Positions 1 to 13,522 of a stretch of DNA of 64,000 bases are shown piece by piece. Positions within the stretch are counted from its first letter, which is position 1. Every line of letters starts with the position of its first letter. Under the pieces are notes generated by a model, which was given only the letters and a program-made list of their open reading frames with translations, had not been told where the DNA came from and searched no databases. Location of the stretch: NCBI RefSeq assembly GCF_051622035.1, contig NC_135360.1:27111206-27175205 (forward strand), read 5' to 3'. Source of the stretch: Arctopsyche grandis. Taxonomy: Eukaryota; Arthropoda; Insecta; Trichoptera; Hydropsychidae. A program made the translations under genes and the position numbers.

Positions 1-2258
1 TGGTTAGTTTGTTAGTAATGTCTGTAACAAACGGAATATTATATATGGCATGCAGTTTTTTCAGGTTAGTATATATGGGTGTATTATAAATTATTTTTAG
101 GGACTTATTTTGTATGACTTGGAGCTTGGAAAGGTTAGTATTCAAGGCGTTATTCCATACAGGTGAAGCATAGGTTAATAATGGTAATATGAGCGCGCGA
201 TATAATTTTATTTTATTTAGCGTTGATAAAGAACTATGGCGATTAAATATTGGATATATTGAGGATATACCCCGCATCGCCTTGCATTTCGCTGCCTCAA
301 TGTGAGGTGCCCATCTCATTCTTTTATCAAACGTTACTCCTAAATATTTTATTACTGACTGCCATTTCAGACTTTCTCCAGAGCGGATTTTCAGATCTGA
401 ACTTGGCTTATGCTTTCTAACACTAAAGAATATGGCGTCTGTTTTGGTTTGATTAATTTGAATTTTCCACTTAGTGAAGTGTTCAGTCATTGTTTTAATT
501 GCAAATTCAAGATTTTTAAGAATAGTGTCTGGTTTTTTGCTACTTGTGAAACAAGCTGTATCATCTGCATATAGGGCTATGTGACAGTTTTTTGGAATAG
601 GTATGTCATTTATATATATGGAGAACAAGAGTGGGCCAAGCAAGCTCCCCTGCAGAACGCCAGCTGCGACTCTTTTTGGAGACGATAATTCATTATTTAC
701 GCTAACCACTAGCTTTCTACGAGTTAACTACGATTTTATGATGAGAATAAGGAGTTTGGTATTTTGTTAATAAGGAGCTTATGAATGAGTCCATCGTGCC
801 AAACCGTGTCGAAGGCCTTTTCTATGTCGAGACATACCATTCCGGTACTTCTCTTCATATTAAAGTTCTTCGTCACGTGTTCAGTTAGTCTTGTTAGTTG
901 TTGGGTCGTGGAATGTCCAGTGCGAAATCCAAATTGTTCATTTATTAATTTCTTATTTACGACTTTAAGTAAACGAGTGTAGATTATTTTTTCCAGAATT
1001 TTTGAAAGCGTGCATAGTAAGCTAATGGGTCGATAATTGGCCGGGTTTTTTGAGCTTTTATCGGGCTTAAGTATGGGAATTACGTTGGCTGTTTTCCAGT
1101 ATTCTGGGAAATACCCGGTGAGTAAACATGCGTTGAATATTTTAGATAGTGAGACTAAAGCTTTAAACGGAAGTTGTTTGATTATGATGTTATCTATTGA
1201 ATCTCGCTCAGGTGCCTTTTTATTTTTTAAATTACGTATTATATTTTGGATTTCACACGGATGCACCAATTTTATATTTTTAGTACTATTAGTGGGAGTT
1301 TTTGTGATGATTTTAATGGACCGGTTGACTTTATTATGCGTTGGTATGTGATTGTAATGTTGTGTGAGTGTGTGATGTTTTTGGAAAGATTTTGATAATA
1401 GTTCTGCTTTGTCGCAATCACGCGTCACTGAGATTCCTGCATCATCTAATGGAGGAATCGAGTTTTTTGTCCTGCGAATCGCTTTAGCTAATTTCCATAC
1501 AGAGCCATCAACTGAGCTTAATTTTTCTAATTTTTTAGACCAATCTTCATTTTTGATTTCTTTGATTCTAATTTTAATTTGATATGTGAGCTTATTAATT
1601 AATGTTTTCAATGCTGGATTTTTTGATGTTTGTCAAATTTTACGGAGGTTATTTTTACTTTTAATTAGATTTGCAACAAAGTCAGTTATCTCTAGTTTGT
1701 GTTCAATGTATTGTGTCTTAGGTATGTGAAGATGTTTGGATCGAGTTATTGATTCCGTCAGGTGTATTATGGAGCTGTCGATTTCTGTTTTGTTTGTGAG
1801 TGTGGTAGAAGTTAGAATAGTTTGGTCATTTATGTACGACTTGAACTCTCGCCAGTTAGCTCTCCCGTAATCCCAACTATGCTTGATGATTTCCTCGGGT
1901 TTCCTGTCGATTGAGAAGATTATCGGGAGATGATCAGACGACAGGGTTTGAAGGGCATTTGGTGTCGATATTTTTGGGCAGTTCTTGACGAGGACAAGAT
2001 CTAGTGTGGATGGTTGTGAGCTATTTGTGGGATAGTGTGTGTATGTATCCGGATGAAGTAAGATTGTATCTGTTAGTTGAATGTATTTAAAAAGAGTTGT
2101 GCCTTGTTGGTCAGTGTTTACGCAACTCCATAACGGATGTTTGGCATTAAAGTCACCAGCTACCACTACCGAACTACCAATGTTAAATATTTTGTTAAGA
2201 TCGGATGCCAATAATCGTTTTTGGGGAGGATTGTAAGCGGATGCTACTATGTGACGGG
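1..2258 (-). pseudogene. Jockey-like LINE: endonuclease plus reverse transcriptase, decayed, runs off left edge
   Basis: This is the polyprotein of a non-LTR retrotransposon that would nick target DNA and reverse transcribe its own RNA there. Reading on the minus strand from about 2258, the C-terminal half of an AP-type endonuclease is visible (GDFNAKHPLW, then TLDLVLVKN and SSDHLPIIF). The reverse transcriptase follows: NYRPISLLCTLSKILEK near 1060-1010, FGFRTGHSTT, CLDIEKAFDTVWHDGL, QGSLLGPLLFSIYIND and the catalytic YADDT near 575-560. The frame is broken by one in-frame TGA near 1626, a frameshift and TAG near 730-760, and it has lost everything upstream of 2258. The 3' end lies outside the window. 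The motif set resembles the jockey clade; the clade call is inference and the LINE call is firm. It abuts a second LINE at 2259-2266, so it probably integrated into it as a 5'-truncated copy. Confidence 0.9.
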
Positions 2259-2265
2259 TACCTAA

Positions 2266-3590
2266 TTAATTTAACATACTTCTAATACTCTTAAATCTAC
2301 TCACATTCAAAATACCTCTCATAGCTTTATTCTGTATTTTTTCTAAATCTTGACCACTAAACAAATTAAGCACAGTGGCACAATAAACGACATGTGGCAA
2401 GACAATTGAATTAAACACTAAAATTTTCCTTTTTTTACTTGAAATATTTCTTAATCTACACAATATACCAACTTTTCTAGCCATTTTTTTTATTATATTG
2501 AACGTATACTAAACAGAGCCGCCGAGTAATTGCGATCGGATTAGGACGGGTAGCGTTCTGAGAGACCGTGTGACCGGGGTTTTAAGGATTAGCGACAAGC
2601 TAAGTGCATGAAAGCTAAACAATGATTGCACTTCTCATACCGTGGGAATACATATCCGAATACGTGACTATATAACAGGTAAACAGATTAGACGTCCTGA
2701 GAGATCTACCCCTTATAAGGCGATACGTAGGCGATATCATGTCATTCTGGACTGAGCACTGGCAATACGTATATCTCCTGAATCATCAATAAATGCTGTG
2801 AAACGACTGTTGGCCTTTTACTTGGATCCTCCACCCACCCCTACGCAACAATATAGTCAGCGTGCATCTTAAAATTTAGTCCCGAGTCTATGTATATTCC
2901 CAAGTATTTTATATTTTCAACTTTTTCATTTAAATTATCATCAATTCTAATTTCATTCAATATATTTTTATTTTTACCATTCAACCACATCATTTTTGTT
3001 TTATTCACATTCAGCTTTAATTTATTTTCACACAACCAGTCATTCACATAATTTACTTCTATATTTAAAATCTCAGACATTACATCAACATTCTTTCCAA
3101 TGATATATATCAATGTATCATCTGCAAACAGATGTATTTTACAATTCTTAATTACCTTAACAATATCGTTTATATATAAAATAAATAATAAGGGTCCCAA
3201 TTTGGACCCTTGCGGCACTCCATGAGGTGTTTCATATTCAGAAGATAACACCTCATCGATTTTTACAATTTGCCATGTATTATTTAAATATGACTTAAAC
3301 CAATTTAAAACTAAACCATTTATTCTTAATTTATATAACTTATCTAATAATATACTCCTATCTATAGTCTCAAACGCTCGTTGAAAGTCTAGAAAAACTG
3401 CTCCAACAACCATGCTAGATTCATCCATCGCCTCCATCCAATCAGAAACCACCAACTGTATAGTGGTTTCTGTTGAATGTTTCTCTCTAAATCAAGTTTG
3501 TTCCACAGCCAAACAATCATTTATACTAATAAACTCTTTCAACTGAATCATCACGATTACCTCCAGCATCTTCTCAACAATTGGTAAGTT
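2266..3590 (-). pseudogene. Second LINE reverse transcriptase, split by a solo LTR
   Basis: A different non-LTR reverse transcriptase reads on the minus strand from about 3590 to 2266. Visible in order are PIVEKMLE, a TGA break near 3497, VFLDFQRAFETIDRSILLDKL, HGVPQGSKLGPLLFILYIND, the catalytic FADDT near 3120, KLKLNVNKTK and KYLGIYID. The reading frame stops at 2850, where a 352-bp LTR-like block begins, and resumes at 2484-2266 with thumb and C-terminal sequence (LVFNSIVLPHVVYCAT, IQNKAMRGIL). Removing the block and one copy of the 4-bp duplication leaves the frame continuous, so the insertion hit a then-readable ORF. It is truncated at both ends and at 2266 gives way to the jockey-like element. 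The clade is uncertain (CR1/jockey group). Confidence 0.88.
2499..2850 (+). mobile_element. Solo LTR, 352 bp, 4-bp target duplication ATAT
   Basis: The block begins TGAACG and ends GCAACA (the TG...CA rule) and is flanked by ATAT at 2495-2498 and 2851-2854. It interrupts a LINE reading frame exactly at those points. A 4-bp duplication fits Ty3/gypsy-class integration, and an AATAAA at 2788-2793 suggests the plus orientation. There is no internal region, so this is a solo LTR left after recombination. Base composition is visibly less AT-rich than its surroundings. Confidence 0.8.
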
Positions 3591-3599
3591 ATTGTAATT

Positions 3600-4080
3600 G
3601 TTTCGATGAATAATCACTAGACGGTACAAACTATTTGTAAAAAACGAATCAATGAATCAAAGCGATGTTTTTTACTTAATATTTTAATTTACTTTATTTT
3701 TATTTTTATATTTTGCTTTATACTTTATATTTTACTTTACATTTTCGTATATGTTTTATTTAATCTTAGAAATTTATGGATGCGAACCGAAAATTTAAAG
3801 AATGGAGTCAAACTCTCAAAATTAGTACGCCAATATGGGAGTATTTTTTCCGTGAAACATCGGGAGAGTTTGCAAAATTCAATTGAACGTTTTTGAAATA
3901 TGAAAACATGCAATTGAACTTTTTTTTCTTATACATTTCCCGGTGCTAGCACCGAAAATATATTTGTGTAACACTTGTCATTCAAAATTGTTGGATAGAA
4001 ATTATTTAGAGCAATGAAATAAAAAAATACGCATTTTTAAGGTGGACATTTTTCATTGACCGTTACGGTATATACATTTA
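3600..4080. other. AT-rich stretch, no gene seen
   Basis: Homopolymer-rich AT sequence without a coding signal or a repeat I could assign. Confidence 0.5.
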
Positions 4081-4084
4081 TTTA

Positions 4085-4790
4085 AATTTAAGTTTGGACC
4101 ATTGTGACATTAGAGGAGACCCTAATGTGCCAAAATGGTCGAAAATACAGAGATATGAGAAATATAAAAAATTATACATATATACACCGACAAAAAATAC
4201 ATTTATACAAAATCATAAAAAAAATAGCCTCATTATAATAGCAGATAAAATAAAAATATAAAATAATAAAATACAAAGTAGGTGAATGTCTTTTACCCAA
4301 ACCAGCCGCAAATACAAAATATACCCTCGAGGCCCATATGAAAGAGAAGATCAAAATTCCACTCATACATCACATTCAATTGTGAAAATAATGATGAGCG
4401 TAGGCTACCCGAAAAATTGGTTAAAATAATCTCGGATAACCTACTCTCACTGGGGTGGAAAATATCACATTCAGGCTCAGCAGCAACGATTTCATTGAGA
4501 AGTCAGATAGCTCTTGGAAGAGGAGCCATCTGATAAAGGACTGTGCGGGCAGGAGGTACAACCATTAAATGATGATATCTACCACACACATAATTATTAG
4601 GTACGTAAAGCCTCCTTTTCATCGATGGGCATGACGTATTACCATATAGAAGCTGGAGAACAAAACGAATTAATGAGAAGTTTTTTCGAAGCTCCAGGGG
4701 ATTGTACCCGAACATGCTCAAAAGGAAAGGAGTAGGGTAGAAATATGGGTAATACCCATACTTTTTGCACTTTCTCAATCCCTAGAGAGT
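4085..4790 (-). pseudogene. LINE 3' end with reverse-transcriptase C-terminus, decayed
   Basis: On the minus strand, 4778-4503 gives a typical LINE C-terminal tail: SLIRFVLQLLYGNTSCPSM, RRLYVPNNYVCGRYHHLM, then VPPARTVLYQMAPLPRAI. After an in-frame TGA the frame continues as LLNEIVAAEPECDIFH towards 4390, as expected for the region after the thumb. The last part (about 4150-4085) carries a paired motif, accattgtgacat and caaaatggtc, that recurs at 56370-56420 at the end of another minus-strand LINE copy, so this is the shared 3' UTR. The 5' end is truncated near 4790. The LINE call rests on the conserved C-terminal pattern; the clade is not assigned. Confidence 0.65.
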
Positions 4791-6449
4791 AATTGACATA
4801 CATATATTTTATATATGTACATATTTACATTCCTATATATGTGATATTGAATAGCACAATATTAGGAAGTCCCATTTTGTATTTATAATATAAGATTAAT
4901 AAATATTGGTTCCTATATGGGAAATGAACAAACTTAATAAAATTAGCCCAGAAATACGAAGTTGCGTAAAAGATTATCATTATGTTTCACATATATGTAC
5001 TTATATTATATGTGTAATATTCGTATGTATGTTTGCATGGACGCCGAGTAAATATACGTATGTATGTAGTTGTAATTTGAAGATATTTTCCATCAAACCG
5101 ATTAATCCAACTGTCAATAATAACGATTGTTACGTTTTATTTACTCTTCACCGAGTAAATGATTTCTTATTTATGTTAAGAGGAAGTAAGAAAATCTTGC
5201 ACGGTATAAAAACTATAATAAATGTGCATATGTGTGTACATATATTTGTTAAATATTATATTAATTAAAAGTTAATACTTTTTAATGGGTAATATCTATT
5301 TAAATTTTGAAAAACTTATGCTTTACTTTTAGGGAAACTTTTTAGGGAATGGTACTTAAATATAATACTTATTTAAACATAGGTGCGTATTTTAATATAA
5401 TACTTATACAGTTACTCCTTATTATTATGATATTATTAACACACATTACACATATAAAACTAACACATTCGGAAAACCAGTTGTGCATATATTTTCTGTT
5501 AAAATTACAGCACTCTAAAACACCAGAATATATGTAATATAAAAGCATTTTTTTTCCTACCTTCATTGTATCAAATATGCACACACATATGTATGTACAT
5601 ATTTGTACACTTTGCCGTAATGGGGTCTCCTTTACCATATTTCAAACTTTCAACACTCAAAGTTAATTTAGATGAAATTCCTCTGGAAAATAAGTTACCT
5701 GCACGACGAGATACAAAACTTTGCGAGCACTTTGCATAGCCTAATTTAAAATATTAACCGGCACAACACAACGTGTAAACCGAATTATCAAACTATTATC
5801 TTCAATGAGTCTCAACTTGAAATAATCCGTTTATTATTCCACAAACAATAATAGTTAGGCTAATGATATTTTATGCGCAGATAATGGGTCAACATTATTT
5901 CAAACGACTTGGTGAAAATTTCCCAAACGCATTTTTCTTTCGAAACGTGTATCCCACGATTCACTTTTCATTGGCGTATCTTTATGGCACATCACGTACA
6001 TATTATATTATATTAGCCAGAAAGAGGGACTTTGCTATGGGGAAAAAAACATTAAAGTTAATGTTGAGTAAAAACAGTTAACGTCGAATTTATATTATTC
6101 GGAGAAAAACGACCCTACTACGGTTACTTGCTTATTGCGTCCATTCTACGGTTTTTTTCGTGGCGTAGGTTAAATGTTAATATTAACACAAACGTACATA
6201 TAGGGTGTAATTAAACTGGCAGGTCGAGGATAACTGCTTTGACGAAACATTCGCTAACTATGTCTACGTGTATTTGTATTATGCAAAAAGCTGCGGCATG
6301 TCGGAATTTAGATTAAACCATATTCAAAGTATGTACAACACAAATGCAATGAAGAAATTTATGGAAAAAATATCATCTAAACTTTTGTTTTATTTTGCAT
6401 TAATAGACGAATTATTAAAATTTAAATATTTAATATAATGAATTTAATG
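4791..6449. other. AT-rich spacer, no gene seen
   Basis: The open frames here (for example 4906-5268 and 5349-5537) are low complexity, driven by TACATATGTATG-type sequence, and show no domain pattern. Confidence 0.5.
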
Positions 6450-7468
6450 TTAAGGGGGTATTCTAGTCTATAAATATGAAATAAATCGATTTTTTTCATA
6501 TTTTCAAAGCTTAAATATGTCCTTAAGAGGAATTTTCAAAATTAAAATTATTTTCGGAGTATAGCTGTTTTAGTGACGTGGCATCTAACCGGCGCGTAAC
6601 TTTACACGAAACTTTAAATGCGTGTTTTTCGAAAATACTTTTTTCGAGACGGTTGTCATGATATCTCAAGTTCTACTAAACCAATTTACTGAAATTCGGT
6701 GTGAGCCTTCTCTATACATTACTCTATCGCACTAACTAAAACTATAACAACATTTCAATTTTTACTATTTTTAAAAAATTCTGAAAAATCAAAAAAAAAA
6801 CTGGTAAAAAATGTCTTTTTATTTCAGACAGCCGCAATTTTGCGAAAAATATTTTTTTTTGACTTTTCCATAGTTTGGGCGATTGCAGCATTTGTTTGGA
6901 TCAAGCATTAATTTGTTTTTACATACCTCATCTTAGCTTGCAAACGATTTGGTCGTGAGACATGGGCTTTTATCCGATCGTTTTCAAACTTTGCCATTTT
7001 GCTCGGTTTGGTCATCAATATAAGTGGAAGTGTAATCCGCCATTATAATATAATAATAATCGTAATAGACACGTTTGAAAATACTGCATCGTATTACACG
7101 GTGACGTTTATCTGTCACATACATCATTCACGTCGGTAGTTTCATTACTTTTCGCCTTGCCATCATTAATAATGAATGTTATCGATCGATATTGCTGTTA
7201 TTTTTACAAGGTTTATTTTGATATCAGATTACTAGGAGGGTTGCAATTTTGACAACTAGGGCGCACCATTTTTTTGAGACCCCTCACTTCATCAGCCTGT
7301 AACATTTTGAATTTTGAATTTTTTCCTTCGATTTTTTTTATGTATTCTTCAAACAATAATAAATATTTGGTAAAATAATGGCTATTAAATTATATGTTTT
7401 TGTTTTTTTTTTATTGCACCTGAAAAAATACCTACAATTCATGCCTCTAGACTAGAATACCCTCTTAA
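6450..7468 (+). mobile_element. TTAA-flanked MITE, family 1 copy 1 (1019 bp)
   Basis: Both ends carry TTAA followed by an inverted terminal repeat: GGGGGTATTCTAGTCTA at the left and the complement of GAGGGTATTCTAGTCTAGA at the right. The interior is non-coding. Strongly similar copies lie at 22240-22836 and 56733-57435 in the same orientation, sharing the internal block tagtgacgtggcatctaacc. TTAA duplication is typical of piggyBac and Kolobok elements; without a transposase the superfamily is open. Confidence 0.85.
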
Positions 7469-9799
7469 ATTTGATGTTAAATTGTATGTTATAAAAAATA
7501 TTTGAATAGTGGACAACATTATACATTATATTGTATGCTACAGAGAAATCATAATTACACTGAAGTTTCAGAGAATTCATGATCGACTACGCATTCACTA
7601 GGTATATATTTACTACGAGTTCCAATTACATGTAATTGCAGTGAAATTCACATTCCACTGAGTTTTAGTGTGTTTTAATTACACATTCACTGGGCATGTC
7701 TATATTTTTCTACGGAAATTACATGTTCATGGACCCTGGTTAGTGAACTTATAATTTCACTGACGATATTAATTTCACTGCGGTATACATTGTATATGTA
7801 CATATGTATGATAGTAGTAAGATAATTATGGTCAGACGAATGTTGGGAAAAAAATCATCGCAAGAGCTACGAATCGTTTTTATATGGTAAGATTAGCATA
7901 ATTTTTCATATAAATATAATATAATAATTACATAATTTACCAAGGGGCTTTGATCACTAGCTTTTTAAGTAATCATATGTTAACATTACACACGTTTTAG
8001 ATGGTTACCTGACAACTCGTTCACAGATTTTCCGTAAACCGAGGATGCGCAACATAATAGTTTATATTAATATTGACGTTTCGGAAATTCTGTAACAGTG
8101 AGTAATAAGGGTATCTGCATTAGTATTTATGTACAAAATCGAAATTTTGCTGTAGAGAAATTGAAAAGCGTTTAAATACTCCTCATAATTCATAAGTGCG
8201 ATAATGATGTGGCTGCATGTGAATATTGGTTGTTTTATTTTTGTCAATTTTAAAAGCTTTCTACTAGCAGGCACGCTGAATATTCTTGAAATTTTGGCTG
8301 AGTAAACACTATGAACCCACAGGTAAGTAAATCTGGTGTATAATGGGAGATGAGGGATTATAAGGGTGATTTTTAAACAAAATTTTGGAATAAAAGTTTT
8401 CGGTGTGTATGTGCATATTTAGGGTACTAAATAATGAAAATTATAGGATGATTGTTTTATTTTTTTAGTTTTTGATTGCACTTTTGGAAATATCGCACGC
8501 TTCAAAATTAATTTTTAACAAATTTTTCTGGTACTAAAATATTCAACTCAAATCTCGTAAGAATGCTATATGTACTATGTGTATGTAATTCGGGATATTG
8601 CTACACACAAAGACAGACTTAAAGGCTTACAGGATTAAATATCGAAATATGGTCAGTGTATAAAATATGCTGAGGCTGGTTATCATGAGATCTGTGGATG
8701 ATCAAATAAAGAATTCTTTAATAATTTACGAAAATCCTCAAAATGAGTATATATACTTAGCGTCGGAGGAAAACGTTGAAATTCGTTGTAAATTTATTTT
8801 TATATCATATAATGCGATTTGTTCATTTTTAGAGGAAAATGGATGAAATAAAAAGCATTTTTATTAATATTATAATACTATTTTGTAACTAAATATAGCA
8901 ATATCGAAGCTGTAAGTAGAGATTCTGATTTCTCGATGATTTTCATTTCTCGAGAAATAAGAACTCTCAATTTAACTTCTCAAGAAATTTTGATACATGA
9001 AAAAATGTATACAACACAAAGTATCGTTTATTCTACAACATTGGAGTCAAGAATACAAATATATGTTTTCGCAATATTGGTATGTAATTTTTGTATATAT
9101 TATCTTAGTGTAAACATAATTAAAATAAATCTCACGCCTTATTTCTTCTTATCGGAGAGGTTTCTATAATCTCCAAAGCAAAGATAGCCCCACCGGCCGG
9201 GTAGAGTAATAGAAATAAATAATAATAGAAAAAAAGTCACATTAAACATGACGGTAAATGCATTCAGAGGATAATTAAGGATAGTCAGAAAATATTGTTT
9301 GCGTATTTAAGCATTTGCAATGACCAGGTCAAAATGAGATAAAGATCAATTCAGAAAGTAGTCAAAATATACTGTATTAAAAATATAAAATATATATAAT
9401 AAACAATGTGGATTGCTCTTTCAATGTGGATTTTTATTTGCAACCGTGGTCCAAAAATGTGTATTTTTTTCTTGCATAATTTAATTTAAATATTCATATA
9501 AAATGATTTAAATTTTTTTTTATTTATATTGACATTTATTCAAAAAATCAATAATTAGTTTGCGTCTGATAGATATTTAAACACGGTATGCTTATACATA
9601 CATACATTCATACATACATAGTTCGGCATCGCAGTCGCTACAAAAGAAACGATTTCTTGCCTTCTATGACACATTTCCTAGAAATCTTTTTCATACGGAA
9701 AGGGTTAAATTTCATGAAACGTACATACATAATATAAAAATAAAATAAAAATGAAGAAAAGAACAATCGATTGATTGGAGTCACAGGACATTGTTTAGA
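7469..9799. other. AT-rich spacer, no gene seen
   Basis: Around 7550-7790 a loose motif resembling TTCACTG...ATGTAATT recurs several times and resembles the inside of the MITE at 42471-42888. Otherwise no coding or repeat structure was recognised. Confidence 0.4.
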
Positions 9800-10665
9800 A
9801 TTGATGATTTTTACTTTATCTATGTACGTAGTAACAATAGACGAAGTTTTGTGATCATGCGAAAATTAAAACTCGAGATTTTGACTGATTCAAACTTAGA
9901 TCTAGAAAAAATGTATGCATGTGTGTGTGTCTGTGTGTCTGTGTATTTTGGTGAGTTTTTGAACACCGCTAATCTTCTCGAACTAAAATTTAGTATCGGT
10001 TACTGAAATTCTTATCGACATGAAGTAAAGTTTTTCAAATTTTTAAATTGACCGGAAATGGTACCTTATAGGTTTCCCCTTTTTTAAGTTTTTGAATTCA
10101 ATTATCTCCCAAACCGCCAACTGAATTGGACTGGAATTTTTTGCATGTAATAGAAATATTTTTATCTGAACTGGAAGTAGTAATTTTACTCTAGAGAATC
10201 GAGGTTTTTTATGTTTTTCTCAGAAACCTTTAAGTTTATTGAGCTAAAATTTCATATCTAGACGTTTAAGCTTAATAAAAAGTTATGTATAAAATTTGGT
10301 AAGCATTTGTCAACCGGAAGTGGCAGTTTACTCTTGTTCGATTTTTCTTTCACTATTTTTATTGACCCCTTTAACATGTGTGCTCTTCATGAAAAAATTC
10401 AAGTATAATTCTTGTGATGAAAATAAAAAAAATCACTAAATTTTATATACCGGAAGTGGGATTTTTTCCTATTAGAAAGATCAAAAATGTCATAGCCACG
10501 ATTATTTCCACACCCCTGAACGTATCAAGTACTAACTTAGAGCTGATAAGGTCAGAATTCGTATACCGGAAGTAGTATTTTTTTTAAAACAATATTTCAT
10601 TATTTTATTTTGACCTTTTATTATTATTTTAATCTTCTTAATATTTATTGTGTATTATTTCTGGT
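9800..10665 (+). repeat. Non-coding repeat A, copy 1, with periodic CCGGAAGT-like motifs
   Basis: It begins near ttttactttatctatgtac, passes through gatcatgcgaaaatt and a short (GT)n, and then contains five spaced motifs of the CCGGAAGT type (near 10049, 10168, 10314, 10450 and 10561, some mutated). A better preserved inverted copy is at 14655-15570, with further copies at 27470-27620 and 40186-40790. No ORF or terminal repeat identifies its class. Confidence 0.75.
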
Positions 10666-11655
10666 TCGTTATTGCGACAAAGATTTTATGTATTAGATCG
10701 CTGCGAAAGACTGCCACAAACGGATTGTCACCGAGATAAATTTATTTATTTCAAGTGTATTTATTGAAGCGAACGTCGTAGAAGATTAATTAATTTTATT
10801 CCATTGCCAGAGTAGAAAAGGAGCGCATCGAAAACAATCCACCTCTCACAAAGAGCATTTTTGCTTCCTCAAATGATGTACATATATATTCATACAATAA
10901 ATGGTATACGTTCGCATTATATTTTCTACATAAATGACTGAAAATGAGATGAGGTAGCGAATAAAGTTTCTTCGTTTAATTTTCTCGGCTATCATCAACG
11001 GGCTTTGTAATGGAAAAGCGTATTAATTTCGCCACGTGCTTGTGAGCCATTTACATTTTGACCGAAGCCTGAGGGTTCATCGGCGGTCGGTGGAGAAGAT
11101 AAATGTGATGAAGAATCTGGGACAAGACAGAGAGGGTTCATTTGAAGTCCAAAAAAAAAAACGGAGAAATATTAATGAATATATTAAGTGAAAATGGAAG
11201 CAATGTGCGTTAGAATATATTCGACGAGAGTAGGAGACGCGTTTTGTCATGCATTTCATATGTGTTCATAATATCTAAAATGTTATACTTCCTTAAAGCG
11301 CAAATGTAAATCTTATAAATATATAATATACATATATTAAGGTCATGTATATATATACATATACATATCATAAGCTGCTGCAGCCTATTGAGGGCGAAAT
11401 AGTCAAAGGATAATATGGCTGTTTGGTGGGTATTTGTATTAGAACAAAGTCTCAGAAATAAGGTCAGTAATATCTCTGGAAAATGATAGGAGAGATAACG
11501 TCGTATCGATTAGGTCAGTTTTGTTGCCATGTCAACTGACGTTTTCCAGCATACTTTATCGGTATTCCTATAAATAATTCACTTTTATGCTTATACATAC
11601 ATATATGTTATATATATATATATAAAAAACCGATTTTATCTGGTTATTTTTTTAG
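10666..11655. other. AT-rich spacer, no gene seen
   Basis: Contains short TATACATATA tracts and nothing coding. Confidence 0.45.
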
Positions 11656-12576
11656 AAAATTCAAAAAGTGTATTAAACTAGAAGATATTTCCCATACCAT
11701 GAACCTCGGTCAAAATTCAAATTCAAATTTCGCGCATAAATTTGTTGATTTTTGGCCAGCTAAAATTACATTTTTTATTCAATCAGAAAACTGGAGTTTC
11801 ATGGAACGGAGAAACATATATAAAAGAAGCTGAAAAAAAATCAAATCGATCGGATGATTCATTCATGAGTTACAACTGCAGCAAATTTGAAAAATGTAGT
11901 TTCGAGAAAAACGCGTTTAAAGTTTAAGTTAGTGATTTCGTGGTTTTAAATCAAGAAATATCATACCTACTACTAATCTGTTATTCCAGGCCCATACAAT
12001 GGACCTTCCTCTTCTTTGAAAGACAGCTGTTGGGCTGCTGAAGCTTTTCTTCGAGCTGATCGGCCCTCTTTCGAAGCAGCTTGTTGATCTGCTATTGTCA
12101 GCGGCATAATCGTTTGCTGCAGGTCCAACTATTATTCCCCATCACATTGAACATTTTTAAAATAGAAGAATAACCGTCATTGAATATTGACGTAGCAACA
12201 TAAATGGATAATTCTATAATTTTGAGACCACTGGAGTTTATTAATTAATTTGATAGTAATTTTTTATGTATCCTTGCTTTTTCCTCCCAAGGTCTTAAAA
12301 ACGTTCTTCAAACTACGGCATCGTGATCCCATTCTTTTATTTATATGTAGACAGCACTCAAGTTTTTGTATTGGAAAATCATATGGACTCAAATCCAATA
12401 ATCCTTTGTAAGTGGCACTATCACCATCGCCAATATACCGCGTATATTTCGCTGTAACTCAAAAAATATTCGAGATATGCACTTGAAATTTTAGTATGTT
12501 ATTTTTAAAGGTATAGACTATCGAAATATGCAAAAAAAAGATTTTTCAAAAATGTCACGCTAGTGGTCACCCTTAA
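11656..12576 (-). mobile_element. Kolobok-like DNA transposon, truncated copy, with transposase C-terminus relic
   Basis: About 0.9 kb that is near-identical to 28150-29093. The right end keeps the terminal repeat (cacgctagtggtcaccc) followed by TTAA at 12573-12576; the left end is missing. On the minus strand about 12190-11973 encodes the end of a transposase: SIFNDGYSSILKMFNVMG, then, after a frameshift, DQQAASKEGRSARRKAS and finally EEEGPLYGPGITD followed by a stop. From memory, this ending (a Gly-rich YGxGIxD tail after a run of Ala/Arg) is characteristic of the Kolobok/Mutator-like transposase family that duplicates TTAA. The family name is therefore inference from motif plus target site. 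Confidence 0.65.
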
Positions 12577-13522
12577 TGAATTTAATAGTTACGAATGTAA
12601 TAAGACCTGCAGTAGAAGAGATATTACGTTTTTGTTAAACTATTGCGTTACGTTTTTAGAAGAACTATTACGTTTACGAAGAACTATTTACGTTTACGAA
12701 GAATTATTACGTTTTTGTTAAAATATGTAAATAAAATAGTATAATGAACATACGTACGTGCATTTGAATTTAATAATTTTTTTTTTAATTAAATTTCAGT
12801 CGACAAATAACTCACACAAGGCAGAAATTGAACACGTATATTTTATGATTCAATTAATTACCAAAATACCAATCAATACAACTATATCATTCGTGAATGA
12901 AGCTGAATATTAATCGCAATTCAATTGTCGATTGTGGATTTATTGAATATCATCGTCTGCAAAACCGTACTTCGCACTCGCCATCCGCGTATTTTGCTCA
13001 GATAAATTATTATATTATTCGCATCGGCTATAAATAAATAATAGCTACGTATTATGAAAAGTGATTTCAATTATAATTATCTATTATTTAATTGTGTTGA
13101 AATTTTCATTCGCGAGTGAAAAATAAATTCATCTGTTTTTCGTATAAAGTGAATTTAAATTTAAAAAATAATAATAAATAATCATTATCAAAAATACATA
13201 AATAGAAATGTTTGTTCAACTACGTACGATCTTTTTAAATGCATATTGAAAAAGATGGGTGGAAAAGGCGCTTAAACTATTGCCATGGAGACTGTTTAAT
13301 GAAAGTTTAACTGGTGAATTTCCACGCAGTTTTATATTGCTGTGCAATTTTATTTAATAATGTCTGTATTTCAATTTAAAATATTATATTAAACTTTTCA
13401 CTAAACTGGTGGATATTTATTTTTACTCGCAGAAATAACTTACCTGTAAGGTTGTTTTATTTTTATTATCATTTAACATATACATATACATATGTACATA
13501 TGCACATGCAGCCTGTATTATA
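12577..13522. other. AT-rich spacer, no gene seen
   Basis: A short run at 12600-12725 repeats attacgtttttgtt / acgtttacgaagaa three to four times. Nothing else was recognised. Confidence 0.45.
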
